Origin: Pseudomonas sp. UBA5706
Lineage (GTDB): Bacteria; Pseudomonadota; Gammaproteobacteria; Pseudomonadales; Pseudomonadaceae
Direction: 5' to 3'
Assembly: GCF_002419965.1 (NCBI RefSeq)
Contig: NZ_DIHC01000042.1
Coordinates: 72,059 to 136,058 of the forward strand
DNA length: 64,000 nt
Part shown: positions 23,941 to 32,471 of the stretch, one piece after another
Position numbering within the stretch: position 1 is the stretch's first letter
Layout of the letters: each line of letters begins with the position of its first letter
Translations under genes and position numbers: made by a program
Notes under the pieces: generated by a model
What the model was told of the DNA's origin: nothing
The model's database searches: none
Seen by the model: only the letters and a program-made list of their open reading frames with translations

Positions 23941-24873
23941 TCACACCGAAGAAGCTGTGCCTGCGGCTTCTAGCTGAGCCACCAGCATGGCTCGCAGTCG
24001 CGCATTGATGGACGTGAATGCACTGTCTGCGTTCTGGAAGAAATGTTGCTCCTTGGCGATGTAGTCGAGGTCCTTGGGCAGTTGCGCCCATTCCTCTTGA
24101 GCAACACGCAGGGTGGCGTCGTTGAACTTGCCGCCGGGCTCCTGTTTCTCGCGCTCGGTGAACCACTGGAACAGTTCGACTTCCTTGGCGAAATCGGCTG
24201 CCTTCCAGCCGAAGGCGAACTGCGCGACCATGAACTTGCTATGCACCCCGGCACCCACCGTGAGGTTGAGCCAGGTGCTGAACTCGCTCGACGATGGGGG
24301 CGGGCAGAGGCTCTGGAATATTTCCAGCAGACTGTTCTGGACTGTACGCAGCGCCACGCCCGGTTGGGTCAGGGCCTTGGCCCGGGCAGCAAGAGGTTGC
24401 CAGTCAACCGCGCGCGGCTCCGACAGCCATTGCTCGCAGGCGTACAACCAGTCCAGGCGAAGCTGATCGACCTCGGGGTCATCGATCAACTCTGGCCAGC
24501 GGTTGGCCGGGTCGAGAAACCAGCCGTGCAGCACGCGCAACGCAACATGCTCGGTGTCGAGCCCCGGGCGCAATGCGGCGGCGATCTGATCGACCTCTGC
24601 CAGCGTTCGCACCGCCGCCCATTCCAGCATCAGCCCCAACGAATACGGCAGGCCGGTGATACGCTCGAAAACCTGCGGGTCGGCGCTATGCACCAATGCC
24701 GCACTGGTAGTGCCTTTGCCAGCCCGCCAGTAGGGGCGACGGGACACTTCAAGATGACCGGCCCTGGCGTGCCAGCGCAGACGATTGAGCAGAAACTCGG
24801 CCAGTTGCGGATCGCCATGGAAGGCGTTCAAGGGCGTTTTCAACTCAGGGAAAGGGGGGGCTGCATCGGTCAT
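23941..24873 (-). CDS. Uncharacterised protein, paralogue of the thioredoxin-fused domain
   Basis: A 310-residue protein. AFHGDPQLAEFLLNRLRW, ALVHSADPQVFERITGLPYS and YIAKEQHFFQNADSAF align with the C-terminal domain of the thioredoxin fusion at 20197-21447 in order and spacing. It is predicted helical, with many Trp and no signal peptide, so cytoplasmic. GGAG 5 nt before ATG 24873 fixes the start. It sits between exbD and the sigma gene, with about 190 bp before it and none of the shared motif upstream. No known family recognised. Restriction of the two paralogues to this locus suggests a dedicated role, for example ligand or protease adaptor. Confidence 0.75.
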   Translation of the reverse strand: MTDAAPPFPELKTPLNAFHGDPQLAEFLLNRLRWHARAGHLEVSRRPYWRAGKGTTSAALVHSADPQVFERITGLPYSLGLMLEWAAVRTLAEVDQIAAALRPGLDTEHVALRVLHGWFLDPANRWPELIDDPEVDQLRLDWLYACEQWLSEPRAVDWQPLAARAKALTQPGVALRTVQNSLLEIFQSLCPPPSSSEFSTWLNLTVGAGVHSKFMVAQFAFGWKAADFAKEVELFQWFTEREKQEPGGKFNDATLRVAQEEWAQLPKDLDYIAKEQHFFQNADSAFTSINARLRAMLVAQLEAAGTASSV

Positions 24874-25062
24874 GGGCACTCCGTTTCGGATGACCGGATC
24901 ATCGTGTCAGGTGGTCGGTGGCGACGGCGCAAAGGCCGCAGGCGGGGAGGATAGCACGGGAGTTTAAAGCTGACACAGGTGGCCATCAGCACCACGAAAT
25001 TGCCTGAAAAATGGCCGGGCGATGGCGTTATCGCCGTGCCCTTCGTGGGCGATGACACCTGC

Positions 25063-25485
25063 TCAAGGCGGCGTCACCGCTTGGGTTACAAAGTCGATTT
25101 TGGACAGGCCGCCACCTTGCGCCGCGGTCAGCAAGTGGGCGACGCGGTCGTAGCGCACCTCCTTGTCGGCGTACACCCGTAAGGTCGGCGCCGGCAGCAA
25201 TTGAGCACTTTCGGCCACCCTTTGCTGAAGCTGCTGGTCGTCCAGAGGTTCCTTGTTCCAGAGGATGCTGCCATCGGCGGTGATTGAGATGTCCACCACA
25301 ACGTCTTCTTGCACCGTGCTCTGAGTGTCGCCGCGTGGCAGATCGACTTTCACGGCATGGGTGATAACCGGCAGAGTGATGATGAAAATGATCAATAACA
25401 CCAACATCACATCGATCAACGGGGTCATATTTATATCGGTAACGAGGTCGTCGTCATTGTCAAAAGCAGAACCGGACATACTCAT
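25063..25485 (-). CDS. exbD: ExbD-type energy-transduction protein
   Basis: A 140-residue protein with one membrane helix (TPLIDVMLVLLIIFIITLP) carrying the conserved Asp of the proton path (IDVML), then a periplasmic domain. Partner of ExbB and TonB, powering outer-membrane receptors. The ATG overlaps the exbB stop (ATGA). Last gene of the dedicated tonB-exbB-exbD operon. Confidence 0.93.
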   Translation of the reverse strand: MSMSGSAFDNDDDLVTDINMTPLIDVMLVLLIIFIITLPVITHAVKVDLPRGDTQSTVQEDVVVDISITADGSILWNKEPLDDQQLQQRVAESAQLLPAPTLRVYADKEVRYDRVAHLLTAAQGGGLSKIDFVTQAVTPP

Positions 25486-26237
25486 GACTTGACCGCGCCT
25501 CCCATGGCCGTGCGAGTCAACGGCTGGCTGTTTTCCGCAGCCTTGTGCAGTGACGTCTCACTGATGTCGACGCGGGCACCGGTGAGGAAGAACGCGTGCA
25601 GGTCATGGGCGAAACGGTTGAGTTGATGGATCACCGCCTTGTTGCGCCGGGCTAGCGCGTTATAGCCGAGCACTGCCGGGATAGCGACGAACAAGCCGAA
25701 GGCCGTCATGATCAGCGACTCGCCGACGGGCCCGGCAACTTGTGCCAGCGACGCGTCGCCGCTGATACCAATCACCTTCAGCGCGTGGTAGATGCCCCAC
25801 ACCGTCCCGAACAAACCAACAAAGGGCGCGGTGCTGCCGATGGACGCAAGAATCGCCAGCCCCGATTGCATGCGGGCGACACGATCATCCAGCACGTCCT
25901 TGAGGCAGCGGGTCAGCCAGTCGCTGAGATCAAACTGGGTGTGCAACTCCGAACTACGCTGAAAGCGGTGCGAGTCGGCAGCGTGACCGGCGATGGACAA
26001 CTCCACGAAAGGGTTGTCCTGTTGGGAGCCGAGGGCCTCGACACCCTCCTGAAAGCTGCTGGCATGCCAGAAACGGCTCCTCGCGCGCTGAGTCATGTTG
26101 CGCAAACGCAGTAACTGAAAGGTCTTGACCACAATCACGCTCCAGGACAGCAACGACATGATCAGCAAGATCACGGCGATGCTGCGCGACACGCCATCGG
26201 CCTGGGCCCAGGCGTAACTCATACCTAATTCCTGCAT
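25482..26237 (-). CDS. exbB: ExbB-type energy-transduction protein
   Basis: A 251-residue MotA/TolQ/ExbB proton-channel protein. It has an N-terminal helix (SIAVILLIMSLLSWSVIVVK), a cytoplasmic loop, then two helices with family blocks LAILASIGSTAPFVGLFGTV and GPVGESLIMTAFGLFVAIPA. It follows tonB by 27 bp and overlaps exbD. With a private TonB it forms an energising complex for the receptors in this locus. Confidence 0.93.
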   Translation of the reverse strand: MQELGMSYAWAQADGVSRSIAVILLIMSLLSWSVIVVKTFQLLRLRNMTQRARSRFWHASSFQEGVEALGSQQDNPFVELSIAGHAADSHRFQRSSELHTQFDLSDWLTRCLKDVLDDRVARMQSGLAILASIGSTAPFVGLFGTVWGIYHALKVIGISGDASLAQVAGPVGESLIMTAFGLFVAIPAVLGYNALARRNKAVIHQLNRFAHDLHAFFLTGARVDISETSLHKAAENSQPLTRTAMGGAVKS

Positions 26238-26264
26238 CTTCGATTACCTCTGAAACAGTGAGTG

Positions 26265-27089
26265 CTAGCGGGTTAGACGGAAACTGACCGGTTGCAGCGC
26301 GCGCACAGCCACGGCATGGCCATTTTCGATGTAAGGCGCACAGGACGCGCCCAGCACAGCCTGCCGCGCCGCCGCATCGAGATCGGCATTGCCGGCGCTA
26401 CGGGCAATCTCGGCTTGATCGATCTTGCCCTGAGCATTAACCACCAGCCGGATCAACGTCTCGCCTTCGACTTTCAGGCGCTTGGCCTTGCGCGGGTACT
26501 CGGGGGCCGGAACCCGGCAACCAATACTGCTGAGGTCCTTCGGCGCGGCTGCGGGCAATTGCAAAGTTTTTCCCGGACTCTCGGCGGGCGGGGCAGTGAT
26601 CGGCGCAGCAGGGGCATCCGAGGCCGCGGGCGGCGGAGCCGGAGGTTGCATCGGCGCCGGCGTGTGAGGCGGGGCCGGCGCACGCGGTGGCTTGGCTGGC
26701 CTGGGAGGTTTCGGCACAGCCGGTTTTGTCGGTGTCGGCGGCGGGGCAGTTACTGTGCGCTCGGCGGCTTCACTGGTCATGACCGCCGGTGCTGGCGGCG
26801 CAGGCTCCACTGGCAAAGCCTCAGTCACAGGCGCCGGTTTCACAGCGGGAGCCGCAATCATCGTCACCCGCACACTGGCTGGTGCCGCAGGAGCACTGAC
26901 TAGATCAAGTCGCTTGCTCGGGCTGCTCGTGAGCAAGGCCAATATGAGCAGTCCATGAACGGCCAGTACCGCCAGACTGCCCACTAACCAGAGTCGGAGG
27001 TGGTGAGGCTTGGGCTTGGCACGGTGCGTTTGTGCAACCCAGGGCGATGGCGCTGAATGATTGCCCAAACGAACTTTCAGGCTGGTCAT
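26265..27089 (-). CDS. tonB: TonB energy transducer
   Basis: A 274-residue TonB. It has a single N-terminal membrane helix (WLVGSLAVLAVHGLLILALL), a long Pro/Ala/Lys-rich periplasmic spacer (residues about 75-175) and a C-terminal domain with the YPRKAKRLKVEGETLIRLVV block typical of TonB. The YP motif contacts TonB boxes. First gene of the tonB-exbB-exbD operon; motif copy 3 lies 49 bp upstream, linking it to the receptor and yddA operon. Confidence 0.93.
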   Translation of the reverse strand: MTSLKVRLGNHSAPSPWVAQTHRAKPKPHHLRLWLVGSLAVLAVHGLLILALLTSSPSKRLDLVSAPAAPASVRVTMIAAPAVKPAPVTEALPVEPAPPAPAVMTSEAAERTVTAPPPTPTKPAVPKPPRPAKPPRAPAPPHTPAPMQPPAPPPAASDAPAAPITAPPAESPGKTLQLPAAAPKDLSSIGCRVPAPEYPRKAKRLKVEGETLIRLVVNAQGKIDQAEIARSAGNADLDAAARQAVLGASCAPYIENGHAVAVRALQPVSFRLTR

Positions 27090-27138
27090 GTTGGATTCTC
27101 ATACAGGGGCTGGCCGACGAGGGTCGTTTATAGAGCTA

Positions 27139-27167
27139 TGTGCAACGAGCGGCGAAAAGTGACAGTG
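27139..27167 (-). promoter_or_regulatory. Shared 29-bp promoter motif, copy 3 (tonB operon)
   Basis: TGTGCAACGAG, four bases, GAAAAGTGACAGTG on the plus strand. Third member of the set, ahead of tonB. Only two bases of the TGTGCAA block's right edge differ from the other two copies. Confidence 0.7.
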
Positions 27168-27169
27168 GA

Positions 27170-27560
27170 TACTGTGATTTTTTCTGGGGTGAGATGCGAT
27201 CATCCATGCATTGGCTCAGCTTGTAGACGACGCTGGAAATGATGGCATTTACTGGGAGCCACCCCACGCTGATACTTAATTTCAAGTGAATACTGCCGGT
27301 CTTTCCGAGTGGGATATCAAGAAAGGGTCTACCTGGCTTGTGTTCTTGACCCTAACCGTGGATGGGGTAGCGATAGACCAGGACAGCGACTGACGAAAAG
27401 TTCGAGGGAAAAGTGCGTACGGCACGCCGTTGGGGTTATACCGACGCCGATGCGTATCGAGGCATGCGCCCAGGTTCGAAGCTGGTTCTGATTTTGAATG
27501 CCTCGGTTCCCTCAACAGATTAAGCGTATTCAGCCGCCCACAAATTGACATGATTTACCA
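27170..27560. other. Intergenic region, no feature found
   Basis: About 400 bp between the tonB promoter and the next plus-strand gene. Short frames on both strands show no protein-like pattern, and I see no strong hairpin or repeat. Confidence 0.4.
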
Positions 27561-27578
27561 CCCATCAGGAGGTGCGGC

Positions 27579-28085
27579 TTGAACGACCTAACCATTCGAA
27601 ACGCGTTGATCGCTGACGCGATTGTGCTATGCGACGCTGAGCGCGAAACCGCTCGGACACCTGGGCTGCTGATATCCCGCCCGAGTGAATTCAGCTGTAA
27701 ATCCTTTGAGGAAAAAATCGACGTATTAGGTCGTGAGGGTTTTTACGTGGTGGCCGAGCGAGGTGGCTTGGTGGTCGGTCATGCTCTGCTGGAGCCGTAT
27801 AGGCTTGAGGCACTGGCCCACGTATATAGTCTGACTATCGTTGTGCATCCCAATAACCTCGGGCGAGGTGTGGGTGACGCACTGATGACCGCGCTTCTGA
27901 AATGGGCCCAAGCCCGGCCCGGCCTGCTTAAGATCGAGCTACGCGTGCGTGAAACCAATTTACGGGCCCGGCGCCTGTACGCAAAATTTGGCTTTATTGA
28001 GGAAGGACGCTTGGCAAAGCGAATCCTGCTGCCCGACGGCACTTTCATTGCCGATATCACTATGGCCTGGTTTGCAATTAATTAA
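27579..28085 (+). CDS. GNAT-family N-acetyltransferase
   Basis: A 168-residue GNAT. The acetyl-CoA binding loop is LGRGVGDALMTALLKWA (R/Q-x-x-G-x-G/A), followed by IELRVRETNLRARRLYAKFG, the family's N-x-x-A-x-x-L-Y-x-K-x-G-F motif. The TTG at 27579 is chosen because AGGAGG lies exactly 6 nt upstream. Substrate unknown. Monocistronic. Confidence 0.88.
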   Translation: MNDLTIRNALIADAIVLCDAERETARTPGLLISRPSEFSCKSFEEKIDVLGREGFYVVAERGGLVVGHALLEPYRLEALAHVYSLTIVVHPNNLGRGVGDALMTALLKWAQARPGLLKIELRVRETNLRARRLYAKFGFIEEGRLAKRILLPDGTFIADITMAWFAIN

Positions 28086-28145
28086 AGTGTTCCGAGCAAT
28101 GTGTGTTAACCGGAAGCTTGCTGATGAGCCTGCCGGGTTACATGA

Positions 28146-28511
28146 TCAGGCTACTGGGATGGATAAGGTCGATGAGGGCAGGCGTGACGCCAGACGCGTG
28201 AAGTCGCCGTCGCTGGACTCCAGGCAAAATCCGCCGAAGCGATGCGTGTACAGCGAGTCCATCGCGTCGATGATCAATGAGCTGTCGGTGGCATTCTTGC
28301 CCTTGGTATAGGCGAATTGCTGGATAGGCTGGATAGAGTGATCGAGGAGGATTTTTTTCCAGCCACCGAGCTGTGGGCCAGTCCAGTCGCCGTAAATCCG
28401 CTTGACGCTGGCGACGCCATACTTGGCGATCTCTTCGAACAAGCCTTCCACGATCGCGGCAGGGGCGTTATCGGCATCGATCAATACGGCAAGGTGCTTT
28501 TGCGCGTTGCT
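28146..28511 (-). pseudogene. NYN-domain (LabA-like) RNase, truncated
   Basis: QKHLAVLIDADNAPAAIVEG with the catalytic D-A-D-N, then KRIYGDWTGPQLGGW and KGKNATDSSLIIDAMD, is a clear NYN/PIN-like nuclease N-half. After FTRLASR the reading turns into an unrelated tail and stops at 28146. The usual continuation (REAGL, YGFGE) and the C-terminal part are missing. There is no good start upstream of TTG 28484, though coding extends to about 28511. The family's conserved SSDSDF reads SSDGDF here. Likely inactive. Confidence 0.65.
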
Positions 28512-28670
28512 GGGGATGTGAAGGGCCAGAGCTTGTCCTTGGTGAAAACATCACCCTGACCTGCAAAGTTTCCGCTCACACCGGCGTTAGGGCTTCATTC
28601 GTCCCTTGGCTTTACGACCGGCGGCGTCCCGGGCAGTATTCAGCGCTTTGGAATGTTTCAGGAGAACCTT

Positions 28671-29165
28671 GTGACCACCTCCCAGATCAGCATCGACCGT
28701 TATGCGCCGGGTGACGAAAAAGGCATTGTGCAATTGATCGTTCCCATTCAGCGCGAGGAGTTCGGGATTGCCATCGCCGCTGAGGATCAACCCGACCTGA
28801 TGCAGGTCCAGTCGTTCTACCAGACTGGCCACGGCGATTTCTGGCTGGCGCGCAAGGACGGCGCTGTGATTGGAACGATTGGCTTGAAGGATATCGGCGG
28901 TGGCGACGCTGCGCTGCGCAAGATGTTCGTGGCCGCCGCCTGGCGAGGCCGCGAATTTGGCGTAGCCAGGCAATTGCTTGAGTGCTTGATCGAGGCTGCG
29001 AGAACCCGTGGGGTGCGCAGGATTTATCTGGGGACCACGGCGAAGTTTCTCGCTGCACACCGTTTCTATGAAAAGCATGGCTTTGAGCTGATCGATCAAC
29101 GGGATCTGCCTGAAAGCTTTCCGTTGATGGTGGTCGACACTCGTTTCTATGCGTTGACGCTGTGA
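28671..29165 (+). CDS. GNAT-family N-acetyltransferase
   Basis: A 164-residue GNAT. Domain landmarks: GTIGLKDIGGGDAALRKMFV, WRGREFGVARQLLECLIEAA (CoA-binding) and TAKFLAAHRFYEKHGFELID. GTG 28671 is used since AGGAG stands 7 nt before it; the frame opens earlier at 28653. Substrate unknown. Stands alone, with the VOC protein starting about 100 bp later. Confidence 0.88.
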   Translation: MTTSQISIDRYAPGDEKGIVQLIVPIQREEFGIAIAAEDQPDLMQVQSFYQTGHGDFWLARKDGAVIGTIGLKDIGGGDAALRKMFVAAAWRGREFGVARQLLECLIEAARTRGVRRIYLGTTAKFLAAHRFYEKHGFELIDQRDLPESFPLMVVDTRFYALTL

Positions 29166-29263
29166 AATTCCGGATGCTCGGTCGCGGTGAATCCCCCTTG
29201 CCTCCGGCGGTCTGTAGCTTGGGCGCTTTTTAACTATCTGGTCAGGTGCCCCTGGAGGCGATC

Positions 29264-29656
29264 ATGCTCAGCTATCTGTTTATTGGTGCGAACGATATCG
29301 ACGCGTCAGCGCGTTTCTATGACGCGATCCTTTTGCCCTTGGGCTACGAGAAAGAGAAATCCGATCATCAGCACAACTATGCATTAAAAGGCCTCCCGGA
29401 TAACTCCAACGGTCCGGGCGCAGTTCACGTCGGCAAGCCGTTCAATGGGCAGCCCGCTTCGGTCGGTAACGGGATGATGCCGGGATTTCGCGCAGACTCC
29501 CGAAGTCAGGTGGACCCGGTGCACGCGGCGGGCATCGCCAACGGCGGGGCAGATGAGGGCAGTCCTGGAACCCGAGCGGCGTACACACCGGGGTTTTATG
29601 TTGCCTATCTGCGAGATCCCGTTGGCAATAAAGTCGCTGTTTTCTTCGATGATTGA
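29264..29656 (+). CDS. VOC/glyoxalase-like family protein
   Basis: A 130-residue vicinal-oxygen-chelate protein: MLSYLFIGANDIDASARFYD, then LPLGYEKE, and a C-terminal GFYVAYLRDPVGNKVAVFFD typical of the fold. The second half of the usual metal site ends in DPVGNK. GGAGG 8 nt before ATG 29264 fixes the start. Function within the superfamily cannot be told. Confidence 0.85.
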   Translation: MLSYLFIGANDIDASARFYDAILLPLGYEKEKSDHQHNYALKGLPDNSNGPGAVHVGKPFNGQPASVGNGMMPGFRADSRSQVDPVHAAGIANGGADEGSPGTRAAYTPGFYVAYLRDPVGNKVAVFFDD

Positions 29657-29680
29657 GCGCTGACGAGAGGGGAGACAGTG

Positions 29681-29947
29681 ATGCAACGTGACGAATTTCT
29701 GAAACTTCTCGAAAAAGAGGGCTTTGGCACGACCGTCGTTGTCGAGCGCCAGGCATTCGGAACGCTCGACGCCCATGCCCACCCGTTCGAGGCTAAAGCG
29801 CTGGTGCTCAGCGGTGGCCTTACCATCCGTACCGCGGCGGGCGAACAAACCTTTAACGAGGGCGACACGTTCCACCTACAGCGAGATGAACCGCATTCCG
29901 AGGTATTCGATAAACAGGGCGTGCGCTATCTGGTGGGTCGTAAATAA
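29681..29947 (+). CDS. Small cupin-fold protein
   Basis: An 88-residue single cupin: FGTLDAHAHPFEAKALVLSG and GEQTFNEGDTFHLQRDEPHS contain the two cupin motifs, with His residues able to bind a metal. GAGGGGAG precedes ATG 29681 (the frame also has a GTG one codon earlier). Lies 24 bp after the VOC gene, so the two are probably co-transcribed. Ligand unknown. Confidence 0.85.
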   Translation: MQRDEFLKLLEKEGFGTTVVVERQAFGTLDAHAHPFEAKALVLSGGLTIRTAAGEQTFNEGDTFHLQRDEPHSEVFDKQGVRYLVGRK

Positions 29948-29996
29948 CCGGTGGGCGTTCGCTGTCGGCGCGACGCCCGCCTGCTGAGTCATTTCA

Positions 29997-30437
29997 TCAA
30001 CGGTTGTGCAGCATGATGGAAAAGTTGAGCGCCGCGGCGATGCTGAGCCATATCAGGTACGGGAACAGGATCAGCCCGGTGACCAGGTCCAGTTGCAAGG
30101 CCATGACCACCATGGTCGCCACTACGAGCCAGAGCAGCGTGAGGATCACCATGCCGGTGATGACTTGGTGTGCTCCGAAGAATACCGGTGTCCACAACGT
30201 ATTGAGCGCGATTTGAGCGGCCCACAGCGCCAGGACAGTTTGACTGCCTGGCAGCAGGCTCAAGCGATAACCGGCCCAGGCGAGCAGCAGATAGATCGTT
30301 GTCCAGGCAACCGGAAACACCCAGTTGGGCGGGGTGAAGCCAGGTTTTTTAAGGGCGTCGTACCAGCTGCCGGGTTTGAAAATGACGCCGGTACTGGCTG
30401 CTGCACAGCAGGCAATCAGGAAAATATAGAAGGTCAT
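29997..30437 (-). CDS. TspO/MBR family membrane protein
   Basis: A 146-residue protein with five membrane helices and the family signature WYDALKKPGFTPPNWVFPVA, then WAAQIALNTLWTPVFFGAHQ. TspO binds porphyrins and affects tetrapyrrole and stress responses. The ATG at 30437 starts directly at the first helix; the longer frame to 30539 is unlike the family. Confidence 0.92.
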   Translation of the reverse strand: MTFYIFLIACCAAASTGVIFKPGSWYDALKKPGFTPPNWVFPVAWTTIYLLLAWAGYRLSLLPGSQTVLALWAAQIALNTLWTPVFFGAHQVITGMVILTLLWLVVATMVVMALQLDLVTGLILFPYLIWLSIAAALNFSIMLHNR

Positions 30438-30580
30438 CTGGGGTCCTTGGCTAAAGCAGTCCGGATTCAGGGAAGGCCGGTTTGGCCGTCTGAGGGTTGG
30501 ACGCTCATCGCGCAGAAAAGTCCCGGCAGCAATCGTCAATGTTGCTCAGCAATCAATGCTTAGTCGCAGCAGTAGCGCGT

Positions 30581-30877
30581 CTAACAGGCCCATCTCCCCC
30601 GGGGTGAGGGTCCGACACTGTGCCCCCAGTCCGCTAGCTCGGGTGCATCTGTCGTGGTGGCCTTGATGATAACCTCACGTGTATCACTGGCAACATCAGG
30701 GTACTCAGGCCGCTGAGCCTGGCTGATAAAGCTCATCACGACGCCTGAGCCCGCTGCATGCACCATCTTCACAGCGCGCTCCTCACTGCCCCGCAAACGC
30801 CCCGCACGAGTAACAGCCTTGATGCGTGTCTTCAACGTCTCAAGCCCCTCGGTCGCTGCCAGGGATTCGCGGCCAAC
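30581..30877 (-). pseudogene. TetR-type regulator C-terminal remnant
   Basis: An open frame with no start codon or HTH: LAATEGLETLKTRIKAVTRA, then RGSEERAVKMVHAAGSGVVM and SDTREVIIKATTTD. The helical pattern and AVKMVHAAGSGVV resemble the C-terminal domain of TetR-family regulators. A TAG closes the frame at 30878-30880, so the DNA-binding half is lost. Assignment is tentative. Confidence 0.35.
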
Positions 30878-31068
30878 CTATGACAAGCCTTCGTTACGAT
30901 AATCATATGCGTCCCGTTTCCGTTGATATCAATAAAGCGTTATCACTGTTATCGGAAGGCAAGTAGTTTATTTTCATGACGCCACTCAGCCTGTTGGCGC
31001 GGCGGGAAGATTTGGGGGCGGGTGAGTGCGACCGGCGGGCGCCAGCGATAGGTCGGTTGACGCCGTTG

Positions 31069-31392
31069 TCACGTACCGGTTTCGCCCAGCGACGCATACC
31101 ACTGCGCATAAGGCGTGCGGGAGACCTTGTGCTGGTTGAGATCGGGCGCGCCGTCATCCCACCAGACCGGCCCGCGTTCGCCTAGCGCAACCTTGGCGGT
31201 ATTGACGTCTTTCCTCGCCGCTTTCAGTTGCGTCGCGTCGCCAGAGGCTTTCGCTGCCTTCACTGCGCGGCGCGCAGCCATGAGCGCGTTCACCCATTGC
31301 TGGCGCTGGTCCTTATCAAGCGTGGGATTGGAGCAGCGCCACAGTTGTTCCTTGACCACGAAATAGCGGCCATCGGGCGTAGTGGGGTTCAT
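31069..31392 (-). CDS. Conserved hypothetical protein
   Basis: A 107-residue basic, helical protein: MNPTTPDGRYFVVKEQLWRC, SNPTLDKDQRQQWVN, then ARRAVKAAKASGD and a conserved-looking tail GERGPVWWDDGAPDLNQHKV. The WWDDGAPD-NxHKV ending recurs in a proteobacterial family I recall as uncharacterised. Cytoplasmic by composition. Single gene. Confidence 0.75.
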   Translation of the reverse strand: MNPTTPDGRYFVVKEQLWRCSNPTLDKDQRQQWVNALMAARRAVKAAKASGDATQLKAARKDVNTAKVALGERGPVWWDDGAPDLNQHKVSRTPYAQWYASLGETGT

Positions 31393-31531
31393 GTCATAGG
31401 GTTCCTTAGCCGGTTGTTCAGCGTGTTTCAGTGGGACAGCGTCCTGGCACGAGAGGTGCGCATTAACCGTTTACTGAACTGTGAAGCTACTGCGCGGCCT
31501 TATCCTTACATCCAGCACCGGAGCGACCCCC

Positions 31532-31780
31532 ATGAACAACGACCAATACAATCAGTACGATGCGCAACGGCTCCATGAGGAAGTTGCACGAGAGCTGGGG
31601 ATCAGCGTCGATGAGCTGACCACCTGGATGATCAACGACATCGAGCGGGTGACCGAGGGTGGAAAAGAAGTAGGCCACATGGTGGTGTTTCGCGAATCGA
31701 CTCCACCGGAGATCCTTGACAAGCTGCAGCACCGGCAAAGCCAGTTCACCGCGATGACGGGCGTCATCAAGCTGGGCTGA
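31532..31780 (+). CDS. Small hypothetical protein
   Basis: An 82-residue acidic helical protein (LHEEVARELGISVDELTTWM, then VGHMVVFRESTPPEILDKLQ). GGAG lies shortly before ATG 31532; the frame is open from 31481. No domain recognised. Confidence 0.6.
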   Translation: MNNDQYNQYDAQRLHEEVARELGISVDELTTWMINDIERVTEGGKEVGHMVVFRESTPPEILDKLQHRQSQFTAMTGVIKLG

Positions 31781-31829
31781 GCCGGTCCTCAACGCCGTGG
31801 CGCCGCTGAGTGCGCCTACGGTTTAGGCA

Positions 31830-32243
31830 TTACGCCGCAGGTTCGACGGTCGGTCGCTTGCCTCTCGGCAATTTGGCCATCATGGTCAACACATGCTCTT
31901 CGACCTGTTCAAGCGTCCATGGCTTATCCAGACACATGACGTTGCTCTCCACCAGCCCTTCATAATGGTCAACGAGCACGAAAGGCAGGGTGGGGTAGGC
32001 GCGCGATAGCGTGGTCGTGAGATCAACGCCGTTCATCACCCCCGGGAGCGTCGCGCAGGCGATTACTACACCGATTGAAGTTTGCGGATGCTGGACATAT
32101 TCCATGGCTTTGTCAGCGTCGTGAAACGCCTCCACTTGCAGCCCCAGGCTGCGCACGGCAGTCATCATTCGTTGCAGCATTAGCGCTTCGAACACGATCA
32201 CTGCCGTGCCTGGAGCCTCGGGCGTATCCATTGACCGTGTCAT
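31830..32243 (-). CDS. Degenerate response-regulator receiver protein
   Basis: A 137-residue stand-alone receiver fold: TAVIVFEALMLQRMMTAVRS, hydrophobic beta-3 IGVVIACATLPGVMNG, then LPFVLVDHYEG and DKPWTLEQVEEHVLTMM. The Lys of beta-5 (DKPW) is kept, but the phospho-accepting Asp at the end of beta-3 is replaced (ACATLPG), and the acidic pair after beta-1 is reduced to one Glu. It is therefore a pseudo-receiver, probably signalling by binding and not by phosphorylation. ATGs at 32243 and 32231 are both possible. Residues upstream in the open frame (to 32531) are not receiver-like. Confidence 0.75.
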   Translation of the reverse strand: MTRSMDTPEAPGTAVIVFEALMLQRMMTAVRSLGLQVEAFHDADKAMEYVQHPQTSIGVVIACATLPGVMNGVDLTTTLSRAYPTLPFVLVDHYEGLVESNVMCLDKPWTLEQVEEHVLTMMAKLPRGKRPTVEPAA

Positions 32244-32471
32244 ATCGCTGCCTGCCCTTGCGCGTGTGGGGTTGAGCATGGCACGTGTTTGGTAAAACCG
32301 TTTTTTTAATTTCCGATAGCTCAGAAGCTCCGGCCGTGGCAGTTGCGACGCGTCGAGGTGACGCCTGTACCCTGACCGCATTGCGACGGGGCGGGCCAAG
32401 GCCGCCCATATCGAGCTGAACTGCACCACAGCTTCGCTGCCCAATGTGATGCCCAATGGAGGACATTTATC

